Source of the DNA: Tridacna crocea
Taxonomy: Eukaryota; Mollusca; Bivalvia; Cardiida; Cardiidae
Reading direction: 5' to 3'
Length of the DNA: 64,000 nucleotides
Assembly (NCBI GenBank): GCA_943736015.1
Contig: OX031070.1
Coordinates: forward strand, 26,929,673-26,993,672
Part shown: piece after piece, positions 45,718-56,332 of the stretch
Numbering within the stretch: the first letter of the stretch is position 1
Layout of the letters: the number at the start of each line of letters is the position of its first letter
Made by a program: the position numbers and the translations under genes
The notes under the pieces: model-generated
Seen by the model: the letters and a program-made list of their open reading frames with translations, nothing else
What the model was told of the DNA's origin: nothing
Database searches by the model: none

Positions 45718-46000
45718 CTTACCAATTCCAATCTTAACACACAATTTTAAAAGAGCTTTAATTCCTGTCCTCTATTTGTAAGCACAGTCTTTCATAGAAA
45801 GTTCTAGACAGGTGCCATCGCAATTAAAGTTTAATTATGTCTGACTAATTCCTTCATTCAACAAAAGCTTCCAGCATTATGATATAGTGTACCATTTCAA
45901 AGAAAAATATTTCAGAAAAATATTAGGCTATTTAGATAATTAATCAGGTTGCAATATTGTTTAGTACTAGCCTTAGGCTTATATGAATCTCTTAGATGAG

Positions 46001-46081
46001 TTTTATCAAAGAATCCTGCATATTCTGTGCAGTCTGATCTTGATCTACACTGTCCACAAAAGCCTCTGGTAGTAAAAGGTA
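46001..46081 (+). mobile_element. Family D MITE, right-half fragment
   Basis: GTGCAGTCTGATCTTGATCT and the TGTCCACAAAAG motif, as in the next copy. Confidence 0.65.
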
Positions 46082-46082
46082 C

Positions 46083-46295
46083 TTAACCCGTATCCTGCTG
46101 TGTATGTTAAATGATACCTTAAAGTGGAGAATAGAAACTTAAGAGTTGCTATTTCAAAGTTAATTTTTATGGGAGAAATATCTCCTTCTCGGATAGTGTA
46201 GATCAAAGATCAGACTGCACGTTTTGTGCAGTCTGATCTTGATCTACACTGTCCGCAAAAGGTCAGCGAGTCGCGATCAGCAGCCAAAGGGTTAA
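46083..46295 (+). mobile_element. Family D TTAA MITE, complete copy
   Basis: TTAACCCGTATCCTGCTG to GCAGCCAAAGGGTTAA, TTAA at both ends. The palindrome arms read GTGTAGATCAAAGATCAGAC and their complement around CACGTTTTGTG. Confidence 0.85.
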
Positions 46296-46507
46296 ATGGT
46301 TAAGGATAAACATCAATCGATGGTTGCTCTGTTTACTTACATGTTATAATGTCATACAATTACCTGCGTCAATAATTCACCGTAACTTCAGTCAATAATT
46401 TCTCTCTAACTCCGAATCCATAATAAACTCTTTGGGTTTTCTTTTTGGTTTCTGTGCTTTTTTTTTGTTTTATGACGTGTATTCGTGTATTGTTTGTCAT
46501 TGCTCTT

Positions 46508-46727
46508 TTAACCCTTTCCAAAACAACAGATTTTAGACCTTTCCAAAATCAAAGCACCTGCAGACAGATTTCAAAGACGTTAAAAAAAACCCTCAGTATT
46601 TTGATATGGTAGAAAAAAAATGTGGGAAGTAAATGGAGAAAATGCTGGTAACCAGCATTTTCTCCTTTTCCCACAATGTTTTCAAAAGGCGTCCTCCTCA
46701 GGGCCATAAAAACCAGGGATTGTTTCA
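46508..46727 (-). mobile_element. Family A MITE, L terminus lost at junction
   Basis: Left TTAA and R end intact; the L end runs into the next copy at ATTGTTTCACTC. Confidence 0.85.
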
Positions 46728-46952
46728 CTCTTTACCACACAATCCCGACTTTTAACGACCCTGAGAAAGAAGCCTTTTGAAAACATTGTAGGAAAAGGAG
46801 AAAATGCTGGTTACCAGCATTTTCTCCTTTTCCTACAATGTTTTCTACGCTTACCAAGACAAATTTCAATTTTTGAGCCACACTTGGGTTGTCGTCTGCA
46901 AATGCTTTCAATTTGGACTGGTCTACATTTCTGTCGTTTGGTAGTGAGTTAA
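46726..46952 (+). mobile_element. Family A MITE with symmetric stem change
   Basis: Stem GTAGG at the left and CCTAC at the right, a matched G-to-A/C-to-T change. The tip GGTTACC is inverted relative to the arms. Confidence 0.9.
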
Positions 46953-46999
46953 GAAAGGGTTAAAATGATCATGGACAGCCAAGTAATTCTAGGTAAATC

Positions 47000-47182
47000 C
47001 AGTTTCAATGCACTTGAAGAATAAAGTTTTTGAATACATGGTGGGAAAAGGTGAAAATGCTGGTAACCCAAGGATTTCACATTTCTTTTTACTCTTTCAT
47101 TTGAGCAACATTGAATTCTGTCATCTGCAAAATGCTTTCAACTTGGACCAGTCTAAAATGTTGTTGTTTGGTAAAGAGATAA
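47000..47182 (+). mobile_element. Family A MITE, diverged
   Basis: L terminus and right stem arm lost; R half clear. Confidence 0.7.
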
Positions 47183-47362
47183 CTCTTTGCCATACCATAA
47201 ATGTTAAAAAATTTGTCCCTATTATCCATGCACAGACTGCAACTTGGGTGTAGTCTGATCTTATACATTACACTGTCTGCAATACTTCTGACTTTCCAAA
47301 GTGACGCTGACAGGAATTTACTCTTTTCCAAACAACAAATCTCAGATAGATGGATTGTATAG

Positions 47363-47545
47363 TTTTCAACATTAGTAGATATGAAATGGGGATTCCAGTG
47401 CAAGATACTTAAAGTACTTAGTTTTTTATAAGCATGATGATAAAAAAAATTCAGAAGCATTATCGTTAAAAAATTTCATGAGCTTTTATAGTTAAAAGTA
47501 TCTTGCACTGGATTCCCATTTTATATCTACTAACATTATTTCAGT
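47363..47545. mobile_element. Foldback element with ~40-bp inverted repeats
   Basis: Left arm TTAGTAGATATGAAATGGGG, right complement TTAGTAGATATAAAATGGGA; both continue ATTCCAGTGCAAGATACTT. It interrupts an R-end fragment of family A. Confidence 0.72.
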
Positions 47546-47689
47546 AAAATCTCCGCAGCTAGACTTGCACCTATCCATGCATTCCTGAAGTCAATATTCC
47601 GCACAATCTTCTTTCCAAGCAACGGGCTACTTTCCCACACAATCATCATCGAAACAATGGTCAGAAGTGGGGGAGGAATGAATTCTGAC

Positions 47690-47810
47690 TATCATTGATC
47701 CGCGGAAAGAAATTTTTCTGATCCAGGGGTTGCATCCATGGATTGAACCCACGAACACCTGTTCTCAAGCCGTGCATACTACCAACTGAGCTGCCAGGGC
47801 TTGGCACAAA
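47690..47810 (-). mobile_element. tRNA-derived SINE head, minus strand
   Basis: On the minus strand: A box GGCAGCTCAGTTGGTAG, anticodon-arm region GGCTTGAGAACAGG, B box GTGGGTTCAATCC. Boxes are correctly spaced; the downstream body is unassigned. Confidence 0.65.
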
Positions 47811-47813
47811 GTC

Positions 47814-48041
47814 TTAACCCATTACCCAACGACAAAATTTCAGGTTTGTCAAAATTGAAAGGAATTGCAGACGACAAAATAAAATGACTGAAAATTTGAA
47901 AATTGTTTTGTGAAGGGTAGAAAACATTGTGGGAAAAGGAGAAAATGCTGCTTATCAGCATTTTCTCCTTTTCCCACAATGTTTTCTAAGGGCTTCTTTT
48001 TCAGGGGCGTCAAAAGTAGGGATTGTGTGGTAATGGGTTAA
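47814..48041 (-). mobile_element. Family A MITE, complete
   Basis: TTAA at both ends; termini of the CCCATTACC type. Confidence 0.92.
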
Positions 48042-48075
48042 ATGCACCTAAGTTAAAAGCATCTGCAGACTACTA

Positions 48076-48287
48076 TTAACCCTTTACCACACAATCCCGA
48101 CTTTTAATGACCCTGAAAAAGGAAGCTTATGGCAAACATTGTGAGAAAAGGAGAAAATGCTGGTCACCAGCATTTTCTCCTTTTCCCATAATGTTTTCTA
48201 CCCTGATGGGTGCAAATTTCAATATTTGAGTTACAGTTATTTTATCGTCTGCAAGTGCTTTGAATTTGTCGTTTGGTAAAGGGTTAA
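48076..48287 (+). mobile_element. Family A MITE, small deletion in R half
   Basis: TTAA at both ends; about 20 bases lost after GCTTTGAATTTG. Confidence 0.9.
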
Positions 48288-48324
48288 ATGCTGCTCAAAT
48301 AATCAGGTTTGGTTTTAACAGCAG

Positions 48325-48547
48325 ACATTACCAAACGACAAAATTTTAGCTCTGTCTAAATCGAAAGCATTTGCAGACGACAAAATAAAAGTGACTGAAA
48401 ATTTGAAATTTGTTTTGTGAAGGGTAGAAAACATTGTAGGAAAAGGAGAAAATGCTGGTTACCAGCATTTTCTCCTTTTCCCACAATGTTGTCTGAAGGC
48501 TTCTTTCTCAGGGACGTCAAAAGTAGGGACTGTGTGGTAATGGGTTA
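48325..48547 (-). mobile_element. Family A MITE
   Basis: R terminus shortened (CATTACCAAACGAC), right TTAA intact. Followed by an L-half fragment (48548-48640). Confidence 0.88.
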
Positions 48548-48828
48548 AAGGGTCACAAGCATTTTCTCCTCTCCTAACAATGCTTTCAAAAGCCTTCTTT
48601 CCCAGGATCATTAAAACTTGGGATTGTGCTGTAACTGCTAAAAGAAAAAAAAATATCTTATGCAACTTGATATCCCATTGATCTTCTTTGCAATTCAATT
48701 TTTCCATGTGACCTTTGTAAAATTCATTGTCATACAAAAGCACAGATAATGTTCTGCCATATTCATAATAAAGCAATTTCTTACATTTACAAAATTTAAC
48801 ATTAATCCTTTAGTGACATAACCAGGCT

Positions 48829-49640
48829 TTTTAACTCTTTACCATACATAGGCGTAACTTCTATTACGCACACCACGCACATGCGTAATGTAAAAAATTG
48901 AGAATAGGTCGTAGGTTGCCTCTTTTCGCGTATTTTTTAGCTTGGATGTTTTCTAAAACAGCCAAGATTAGAAATATCTTGGTTTTACGGCTCCGATTCC
49001 ATTCGGTTGATTCCGAATTGCTCTCTTCAACTGCCTCAAAAATGGCCAACTTCGGCGTGCGTATAATTTATTTTTTCCTGGTTTCGCCAGTGACAAACCC
49101 TGAGGAAGAAGCCTTTTAAGAACATTGTGTGAAAAGGAGAAAATGCTGATTATCAGTATTTCCCCTTTTCCCAATCTTCGCAAGCCAAGGCTGACGATTC
49201 ATTACGCTACTCTACCCTTGGCGGATTGAGCTTGATTTTTACATTCACCTGATATGCTTTTTCATTGGATGCAGCCAGCTCTAGCTGCAACAAATGAAAT
49301 CACTCGTAGCATTTCATCTTTGATAAAAATAGAACAAGGTCTCTATCTTTCAAATAGAAGGTAAACATGGTAGTTCACATGGATGTCTGCTTATCGCTCT
49401 ATGTGTATTCGTAAGTGGTTTGTAAAACGATATTTCACTTGCTTTTAGAAATATGATGTAAAGGGGGGGTAATAACCAGCATCCAATAGAGGGCGCATCG
49501 CAGGAATCTCGAAATCGGGCTCAATCAGCCAAGATATGATCCAAGTAGTGATCATAAACTTGGCTTGCGAAGCTGCTTTTTCCCACAATGAATACAAAAC
49601 GCTTCTTCCACTGGATTGCTAAGTAGAGAGTTTCCTCTTG
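48829..49640 (+). mobile_element. Family A MITE split by two insertions
   Basis: L end TTAACTCTTTACCATACA, then unassigned sequence (48848-49095) with a GCGTAAC/GCGTAATG-like start, then ACCCTGAGGAAGAAGCC and the stem, then the Mutator-like element at 49173, then TCCCACAATGAATACAAAAC. Confidence 0.6.
49173..49575 (-). mobile_element. Mutator-like non-autonomous element (family H, copy 2)
   Basis: Inverted ends CTTCGCAAGCCAAG. Flanks CCTTTTCCC and CTTTTTCCC form a 9-bp duplication with one mismatch. Internal GCCCGATTTCGAGATTCC (minus strand) matches copy 1. Confidence 0.72.
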
Positions 49641-49727
49641 TAGTAATTGGGCAAAAAAGAGGCTTTTGACAGCATGGTAGATACAGATCAGATTGCATCT
49701 AATATATATTCTGATCTTTGATCTTCA

Positions 49728-49944
49728 TCATCCACTAGGCTAGTCAAGCCTGTAACATTAAAATCTGTCCAGTTTTGAGTAGACTAGATTGTACATTGGC
49801 CATGAAACGAAAAACCACATGTATATCAGAGCAAGGTCATCCACTAGGCTAGTCAAGCCTGTAACATTAAAATCTGTCCAGTTTTGAGTAGACTAGATTG
49901 TACATTGGCCATGAAACGAAAACCACATGTATATCAGAGCAAGG
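49728..49944 (+). repeat. 109-bp tandem duplication
   Basis: TCATCCACTAGGCTAGTCAA recurs at 49728 and 49837; copies differ by one A in a homopolymer. Confidence 0.92.
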
Positions 49945-49961
49945 CTCTGTGAAACAAGGGT

Positions 49962-50180
49962 TTAACCCATTACCACACAATCCCGACTTTTAACGACCCC
50001 GAGAAAGAAAGCCTTTGAAAACACTGTGGGAACAGGAGAAAATGCTGGTAACCAGCATTTTCTCATTTTCCCACAATGTTTTCTACCCTTTCTAAATTAA
50101 ATTTCAATTCTTGATTCACATAAATTTTGTCCTCTGCAATTTGGACTAGTCCAAGATTTTATGGTTTGGTAAAGGGTTAA
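49962..50180 (+). mobile_element. Family A MITE
   Basis: TTAA at both ends; short deletion in the R half. Shares TTAA 50177-50180 with the next copy, tail to head. Confidence 0.9.
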
Positions 50181-50405
50181 CCCATTACCACACAATCCCT
50201 ACTTTTGACGCCCTTGAGAAAGAAGCCTTTTGAAAACACTGTAGGAAAAGTAGAAAATGCTGGTAACCAGCATTTTCTCCTTTTCCCACAGTGTTTTCTA
50301 TCCTTCGCAGAACAAATTTCAATTTTTCAGTCACCTTTATTTTGTCGTCTGCAAATGCTTTCAATTTGAACCAGTCTAAAATTTTGTCGTCTGGTAATGA
50401 GTTAA
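50177..50405 (+). mobile_element. Family A MITE
   Basis: TTAA at both ends; stem base CACTG/CAGTG. Confidence 0.92.
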
Positions 50406-50644
50406 TGCATATGCAAAAGCTATCAGCCTGTACAGTGAACATAGGCTGATCTCTGTCCATATCTACTGCTCATAAATTTTCAGCATATCCAAGGACCACT
50501 CTATCTAAAGATTTAGCCAGTTATTAGACAAAATAGATTTACGTGGCCATAATTATGTGATGCCTGGCATTATGCATCATAGAGATGCATTAAAACACCT
50601 TTTGCTAAAGTATGGCTCATTTAGTTGGCACAGAAAGATTCAGT

Positions 50645-52032
50645 TTAACTCTTTACCAAAATAACAAATTAGAAGGCCCTGAAGGGCTTGAAATCGCTCT
50701 ACTGGCAGAGATTTTGCTTTTATGCTAGCATACATTATGAATTCTTGAAGCAAAAAGAAAAGCAGTAGAATCAGTGTGAAGGCAAGCACTTATACACAAG
50801 AATTGAAAATTTTCAACTTTGAATCACTACTTTTCCCATACTGATTGTCAGATTTTTTTCAAAATCAATAGTGCTCCAGCTGTTTATGTGACAAAACAAC
50901 TGTGAAAGTTTCACAAAAATCAGGCCACAAATGCTGACTTCATCATGTAAATTAGAAATTGAAATTTTCAACTCAAATTGTCTACTTTTCCCATACTGAT
51001 TGTTGGATTTTTTTCAAAGTCAACAGGGTTAAAGCTATTGATAAGATAAACAAATAGAAAAAAAATCACAAAAATCTGATCTCAAATAAATACTTTATCA
51101 TGTAAACATGCAGTGAGAGTGTTCAACTTGAAATGGCAACTTTTCCCATACTGTTTGGTGGATTTTTTTCAAAATCTTTAAGGTTTTAGCTATTGACAAT
51201 ATAAACAATCTAAGCAAGTTTTGTGAAAATCTGATCACAAATAAATACTTTATCATGTAAACAAGCAGTGAGAATGTTCAACTAGAAATGGTTACTTTTC
51301 CCATACTGTTTGTTGGATTTTTTTCAAAATCTATGTGGTTTAAGCTATTGACGATATTAACAATCTATGCAAGTTTCATGAAATCTGACCTCAAATGCAG
51401 ACTTTATAGCGTGAACAAGGATTGAAAGTTTTCAACTTGAAATGGCTACTTTTCCTATTCTATTTGTTGGATTTTTCCCAAAATCAGTAGGCTTGATTAG
51501 CTAAACAAACTCTGCAAAGTTCATGGAAATTTGACCACAAATACAGACTTTATCGTGTAAAAAACTGAAATGGAAATTTTAAACTTAAAATGGCTACTTT
51601 CCCACAATGTTTGTCGGATTTTTTTCAAAATCTAAAGGGTGAAGCTATTGATGAGATTAACACAATGTACAAGTTTTATGAAAATTTGACTGAAAATGTA
51701 CACTTTATCGGGTAAACAAGAAAAAGACTGACGGACAGACAGACAGACCAACGGATCGACAGAAGGACAGACAGCTGAAACCATGCCATGATATAAGCTC
51801 TTATGGCTTTCAGCCAGCAGAGCTAAAAATTAAACTGGTCCAAACTGAAAGTATTTGCAGACAACAAATCAAATGTAACTGAAATGATAATTTTTGTTTT
51901 GAATGGGGAAGAAAACATTGTGGGAAAAGGAGAAAATGCTGGTTACCAGCAATTTTTCCTTTTCCCACAATGCTTTTAAAAGGCCTTTTTCTTAGGGTCG
52001 TTAAAAGTCGGGATTATGTAGTAAAGGGTAAT
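50645..52032 (-). mobile_element. Family A MITE interrupted by composite repeat III
   Basis: TTAACTCTTTACCAAAATAA is cut at ACAAATT and resumes at ~51828 as AATTAAACTGGTCCAAACTG. Confidence 0.88.
50671..51826 (+). mobile_element. Helitron/pearl-like composite repeat III, copy 2
   Basis: Begins AGAAGGCCCTGAAGGGCTTG. It has about six ~150-bp monomers (each with TTTTCCCATACTG and GGATTTTTTTCAAA), a GACA-rich stretch, a weak hairpin and CTAA at 51823-51826. Insertion into a MITE of known sequence fixes both borders to within a few bases. Confidence 0.75.
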
Positions 52033-52535
52033 TAAATATATCTCACACAAGTATCACAAAGTTTTCAATCCACGAGTCTGCACAAACCCATTCAATCTGA
52101 TCTAAATCTATACCATCAGGCAAAAGAAAATACAATTGTGATATGCACACTAACCGGAATTTATTCCATCCTGGGAGTGATAAAAATCCAATGAAAGCAC
52201 AAAAAGCAAACATCTTTTTTTGTTGACAATACCCCACAATGCTGTCCTACTCAGAAACTGACATAGATATTAGATGTTTAATTCATACTGACTTCACGTA
52301 TAGATCAATAACCATTGAAAGTTGTCCTACCAATTAAAACCACAATGGATTTTTATTATCCTGCTTTCAAGATCGCCGCATGATAATCCATGATTTTTTT
52401 TTATTTTCTGAACTGTTGATTGAATGAAAGTGCCATGTTTTTATGAGCTTTGCAATCCTTTTCTTTATATCTGTATAACAGATTATAATGTTATAGACTA
52501 GATCAAATTCTAAAGCATCTGCAGTGAGTGTAATT
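52033..52535. other. Mostly unassigned intron sequence
   Basis: Holds a family D fragment near 52080-52115 and a family A R-end fragment near 52480-52530. Confidence 0.4.
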
Positions 52536-52665
52536 CAACCCTTTGTCACACAATTCAAACTTTTAATGACTTTCAGAATGAAGACATTTTGAAAACAATA
52601 CAGTAAAACAAGAAAATGCTGGTAACCAGCATTTTCTCTTTTTCCCACAATGTTTTACTCCATCT
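52536..52665 (+). mobile_element. Family A MITE, left part
   Basis: L end TTCAACCCTTTGTCACACAA through the palindrome; R half missing. Confidence 0.75.
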
Positions 52666-53186
52666 AGAATACTGGTACTACCTAATCTCGGGGCTATGTT
52701 GTCTAATATTTCTGCAGATATTCTGACCAAAGCAGCTTAAAACTCCAAAAACTGATTCTTATGTTTTCCTAAAGTTGATTTATTACATGTATTTATTGAC
52801 AACCTACAAAGGTTAAAAGTCCATCTACATTTTTACAATGTATTCAATGAATCATAAGTAATGTTGAATAATAAATACATTAACAGAGAGTAAAAGTTGA
52901 AGCCTCACTTTTTTGAAATAACTTAATATAAATTCAAAATTTCTTCAGGCATAAAAGTTAATGTTCTTTTTTCAAAGTTATCCATTGGAGTGTGATATTT
53001 TTTGTTGCAACTATTATTTTACACAAGGATTCAGTAACTTAACAATATGAATATAAAGATATTTTATTAAATTGTACAAATTTTAATTTCCTGACATGGG
53101 AAGGTATGGATCAAGATCAGACTGACAGAATATACAGTCCAATATTGAATCTATTCCATCTTCTTCAGTTAACTACATGTACAAGT
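52666..53186. other. Unassigned intron sequence
   Basis: AT-rich; one short family D motif near 53110. Confidence 0.4.
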
Positions 53187-53408
53187 AATTACTAAATGAC
53201 AAAATTTTAGGTTTGTGCAAACCGAAAGCATTTGCAGACAACGAAATAAAAGTGAGTGAACATTTGAAATTTGTTATGTGAAGGGTAGAAAACATTGTGG
53301 GAAAAGGAGAAAATGCTGGTTACCAGCATTTTCTACTTTTCCAACATTGTTTTGTAAAGATTTCTTTCTCAGGGTTGTCAAAAGAAGGGATTCTGTGGTA
53401 ATGGGTAA
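53187..53408 (-). mobile_element. Family A MITE
   Basis: Target sites mutated (TAATTACT at the left, GGGTAAAG at the right). Confidence 0.82.
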
Positions 53409-53409
53409 A

Positions 53410-53597
53410 GACTCTCTTCAACAAAATTCCAAACTTTAACAACCCAACAGAAAAGGCTTTTGAAAACAATTTTGTAAAAGTAACCAGCATTTTCTCCGAT
53501 GCACCTTTTTCCACAATGTATTCTACCATTTGAAACACGACCTTCATGTACATTTGTCTTCTTGAAATGCTTTTAATTTAAGTCAAGTTCAAATTGG
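53410..53597 (+). mobile_element. Family A MITE, diverged
   Basis: L end CTCTTCAACAAAATTCC; the left stem is shortened and a GATGCACC insertion sits in the right arm. Confidence 0.65.
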
Positions 53598-53613
53598 AAA
53601 AAAAAAATCAATT

Positions 53614-53808
53614 AATCATTTACTACAGAAGCTTGTATATATTTGACCCTGAGAATAAAAGGCTTTTGTTAACAAAGCAGGTACTAAGCATTTCTCCATT
53701 TCCCACTATGTTTTCTTTTTTTTTTTTCAAAAACATATCATTTAATTAACCATTTACAAATGCTTTCAATCTGGACAAGTTTAAAATGTTGGATCTAGTA
53801 AAGAGATA
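53614..53808 (+). mobile_element. Family A MITE, diverged
   Basis: L end CATTTACTACAGAAG; most of the left stem lost; R end GTAAAGAGATAA. Confidence 0.65.
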
Positions 53809-53875
53809 ATTTTGAATGGTTCAAATTTACAAGGTTCTATTTAAAATTGTCTGCTGTGAATATTCAGGAAGATAT

Positions 53876-54101
53876 CAACCCATTACCACACAATCCTGAG
53901 TTTTAATGACCTTGCAGAAGAAGGCTTTTGAAAACATTGTGGGAAAAGGAGAATATGCTGGTAACCGAACCAGCATTTTCTTCTTTTCCCATAATGTTTT
54001 TTACCCAATCCAAAACAAATATCATCCATTCATTGAATTTGTCATCTGCAAATCCTTTGAATTTGGTCCAGTCTAAATTTTTATTGTTTGGGCAAGAGTT
54101 A
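53876..54101 (+). mobile_element. Family A MITE with CCAG/GAAC duplication at the tip
   Basis: The tip reads GGTAACCGAACCAGC, a small insertion in the loop. Confidence 0.82.
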
Positions 54102-54151
54102 GGTTTAGAAATTTCTGAGGAATATTCTGTGAAAACAGGATTTCAGGTTTA

Positions 54152-54382
54152 TTAAACTCTTACCAAATGACAAAATTTTAGACAGTTCCAAATTGACAGC
54201 ACTTGCAGACGACAAAATAAACATGACTAAAAAATTGAAATCTGTTTCCAGCAGGGTAGAAAACATTGTAGGAAAAGGAGAAAATGCTGGATACCGGCAT
54301 TTTCTCTTTTCCCACAATGTTTTCAGAAGGCTTCCATCTCAGGTTCATAAAAACCAGGGATTGTTAAATGGTAAAGAGTTAA
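54152..54382 (-). mobile_element. Family A MITE
   Basis: TTAA at both ends; tip GGATACCGG. Confidence 0.9.
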
Positions 54383-54777
54383 ATGTACAAATCCATGTCA
54401 CCCTGTGCTGTCCAAACAGGCTGATCAACTTGGATCAAAACTTTTTGCAATTTGTAAAATTTCTGCAAGTCCAGAGACCATTCAAAAACTATGGTTACAG
54501 CCACAAGATAGATCTTACGGGTCCATGTATATGACTGTAATATTTGGCTCGATATAATGTACAGGGTGACCCAAAGTGAGTGCAACCCATATCATAGCGA
54601 ATAAAATCTTGAAAAGTAATCAAATTTGTTTCATGTTACAGATTCCACTAGAGGAGGGATAACAACAAGCAAAAATAACAGCCAGTACTAAAAATGCCTT
54701 GGAAAACTGAACGAAAAACATTTTGTGTGAAACCTATTTTGAGACAAGTCGTTCCAATCAGTTGAAGAGAGTTTAAC

Positions 54778-55007
54778 TTAACCCTTTACTCCATAGACAC
54801 TCATTTTGACGCATCAACAACACACAGCATTTGAAAAAAATATGGGAAAAGGAGAAATTGCTTGTAACGAGCAATTTCTCCTTTTCCCACTATGTTTTTC
54901 ACTCACTCAGATAATTGTTTCCCCATTTGTCCATGTTTTTGACATCATGTGTTTATTAGCTGCTGAATCAGAAGAGCCTAAAATTGACATAGGAGGTAAA
55001 GGGTTAA
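54778..55007 (+). mobile_element. Family B TTAA MITE, copy 2, with an empty-site control
   Basis: TTAACCCTTTACTCCATAGA to ATAGGAGGTAAAGGGTTAA. The host half-element reads GAGAGTTTAAC before and CAACTATCCTG after; the uninterrupted opposite half has a single TTAA at the matching place (CTTTAACGAATATCC). Confidence 0.92.
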
Positions 55008-55031
55008 CAACTATCCTGATAAAAGTCAGAT

Positions 55032-55223
55032 TTATCGATGGGAAATAAGTTCAGAAGATCTGGAACTGCGCAATAACTGAGCCCATCGGTAAATCTGACT
55101 TTTATCAGGATATTCGTTAAAGTTATTCAACTCCCTTCCGAATCTTGCCTGAACTGATTTAAACGATTTCGTCTCAAAATGTGTCCCAATACAAAATGTT
55201 TTTTGTTCAGTTGTCCAAGGCAT
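55032..55223 (-). pseudogene. Transposase N-terminal fragment (mariner/IS630-like)
   Basis: Starts MPWTTEQKTFCIGTHFETKS, followed by a helix-turn-helix-like SVQARFGREL and DKSQIYRW. It ends when the reading frame crosses into the inverted partner; no DDE catalytic region. Non-functional remnant of a mobile element. Confidence 0.68.
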
Positions 55224-55528
55224 TTTTTTTAGTGGCTGTTATTTTCTATTGCTATTATCCTCACCTCTAGTTGAATCTGCAACATAAAACGAATTGGATT
55301 ACATTTCATGACTTTAATCGCTATGATATGGGTTGCATTCATTTTGGGTCACCCTGTGTATCACAGAAATGTACTTGAACCCCTTTTTGCCAGAGCATGA
55401 GTCATTTCAGAAACGAGATTTTTCAACAAGGTGTTCTGACAGATGTCAAAATTAGTAAATTGAAATAAACAACCCACTAGAACACACTTAAAAATGCTAA
55501 TTTCTTTTCCTCAAATGGGCGCATGTAA

Positions 55529-55714
55529 TTTACCTCTTTACTAAATGACAAATTCATAGAGTGGTCCAACTTGAAAGTATTTGCAGACAACAGAATAAAT
55601 GTGATTGAAAAATTAATATTTGATTTGGGAAAAGGTAGATAACATTGTGGGAAAAGGTGAATAGGCTTCTATCTCAGGGTTGCCAAAAGTCGTCATTGTA
55701 CCGTAAAGGGTTAA
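55529..55714 (-). mobile_element. Family A MITE without hairpin tip
   Basis: The stem stops at AAAAGGTGAATAGGC; right TTAA intact. Confidence 0.82.
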
Positions 55715-55779
55715 ACAACACCTACCTCTAAAATCGGTCAAAAAAGAATGAGAAATGCATGCAGCTACTTAGAATCATT

Positions 55780-56004
55780 TATTCTTTCCCAAACAAGCCC
55801 TGGTTTTACGTGTCTGCAGTAAATGTCTTTTGAAAACACTGTGGGAAAAGGAGAAATTGCTCATTACGAGCAATTTCTCCTTTTCCCACAGTGTTTTCTA
55901 CCCTTTTCAAGAACTTCTTGCCATTTTGTCCAAATCTAAAATTGTCGTCTGCAAACTCTTTCAGTTTGGAAGAGTCTGAAGTTTGTTGTTTGGGAAAGGG
56001 TTAA
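55780..56004 (+). mobile_element. Family B-like MITE with symmetric stem
   Basis: Left CTTTCCCAAACAAGCCCTGG, right TTGGGAAAGGGTTAA. Stem CACTGTGGG pairs with CCCACAGTG and GAAATTGCTC with GAGCAATTTC. The right half resembles the family A R end (CGTCTGCAAACTCTTTCAGT). Confidence 0.85.
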
Positions 56005-56332
56005 AAGGCTGAGAAAGCCGTCTGAGCTGACCGGTTGGACAATGGCAAAAAGGTACATGTTGATATGTTATGGGTAGGTATTTCTGTGTGGTTTGACAAT
56101 AAGTTCTCATTAAGGGTAGCAAGTAACTTCAAATCCTGTAACTTTGGACAAGTAAATCGGATAATACATTTTTTTTTTTACTTTTTTTCATTATGTGAGG
56201 AGACCATGTAAACAAAATTTGTTAAGTTAATTTCAACCCTATAACGTGATTTACGCCATAATTTGCGAGAGTGGGAACACTGATAAAATTATTCGAAAGA
56301 ACCTTGGAGGTGAAAATATAAACTGGACCTAC

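Larger units (their letters stand above)
54563..55356. mobile_element. Mariner/IS630-type foldback made of two inverted 5' ends
   Basis: Inverted termini start CAGGGTGACCCAAA and extend about 40 bp, flanked by TA. Both halves encode the start of the same protein in opposite directions: plus strand from 54694 (MPWKTERKTFCVKP, then broken), minus strand from 55223 (MPWTTEQKTFC ... YPDKSQIYRW). The latter resembles N-terminal helix-turn-helix regions of IS630/Tc1-mariner-like transposases. The catalytic part is absent. The left half is split by the family B MITE at 54778-55007. Confidence 0.72.

Noticed and set aside
47690-47810. Functional tRNA gene on the minus strand
   Set aside because: A and B boxes are good, but the acceptor stem does not pair convincingly, so a SINE head is the better call.
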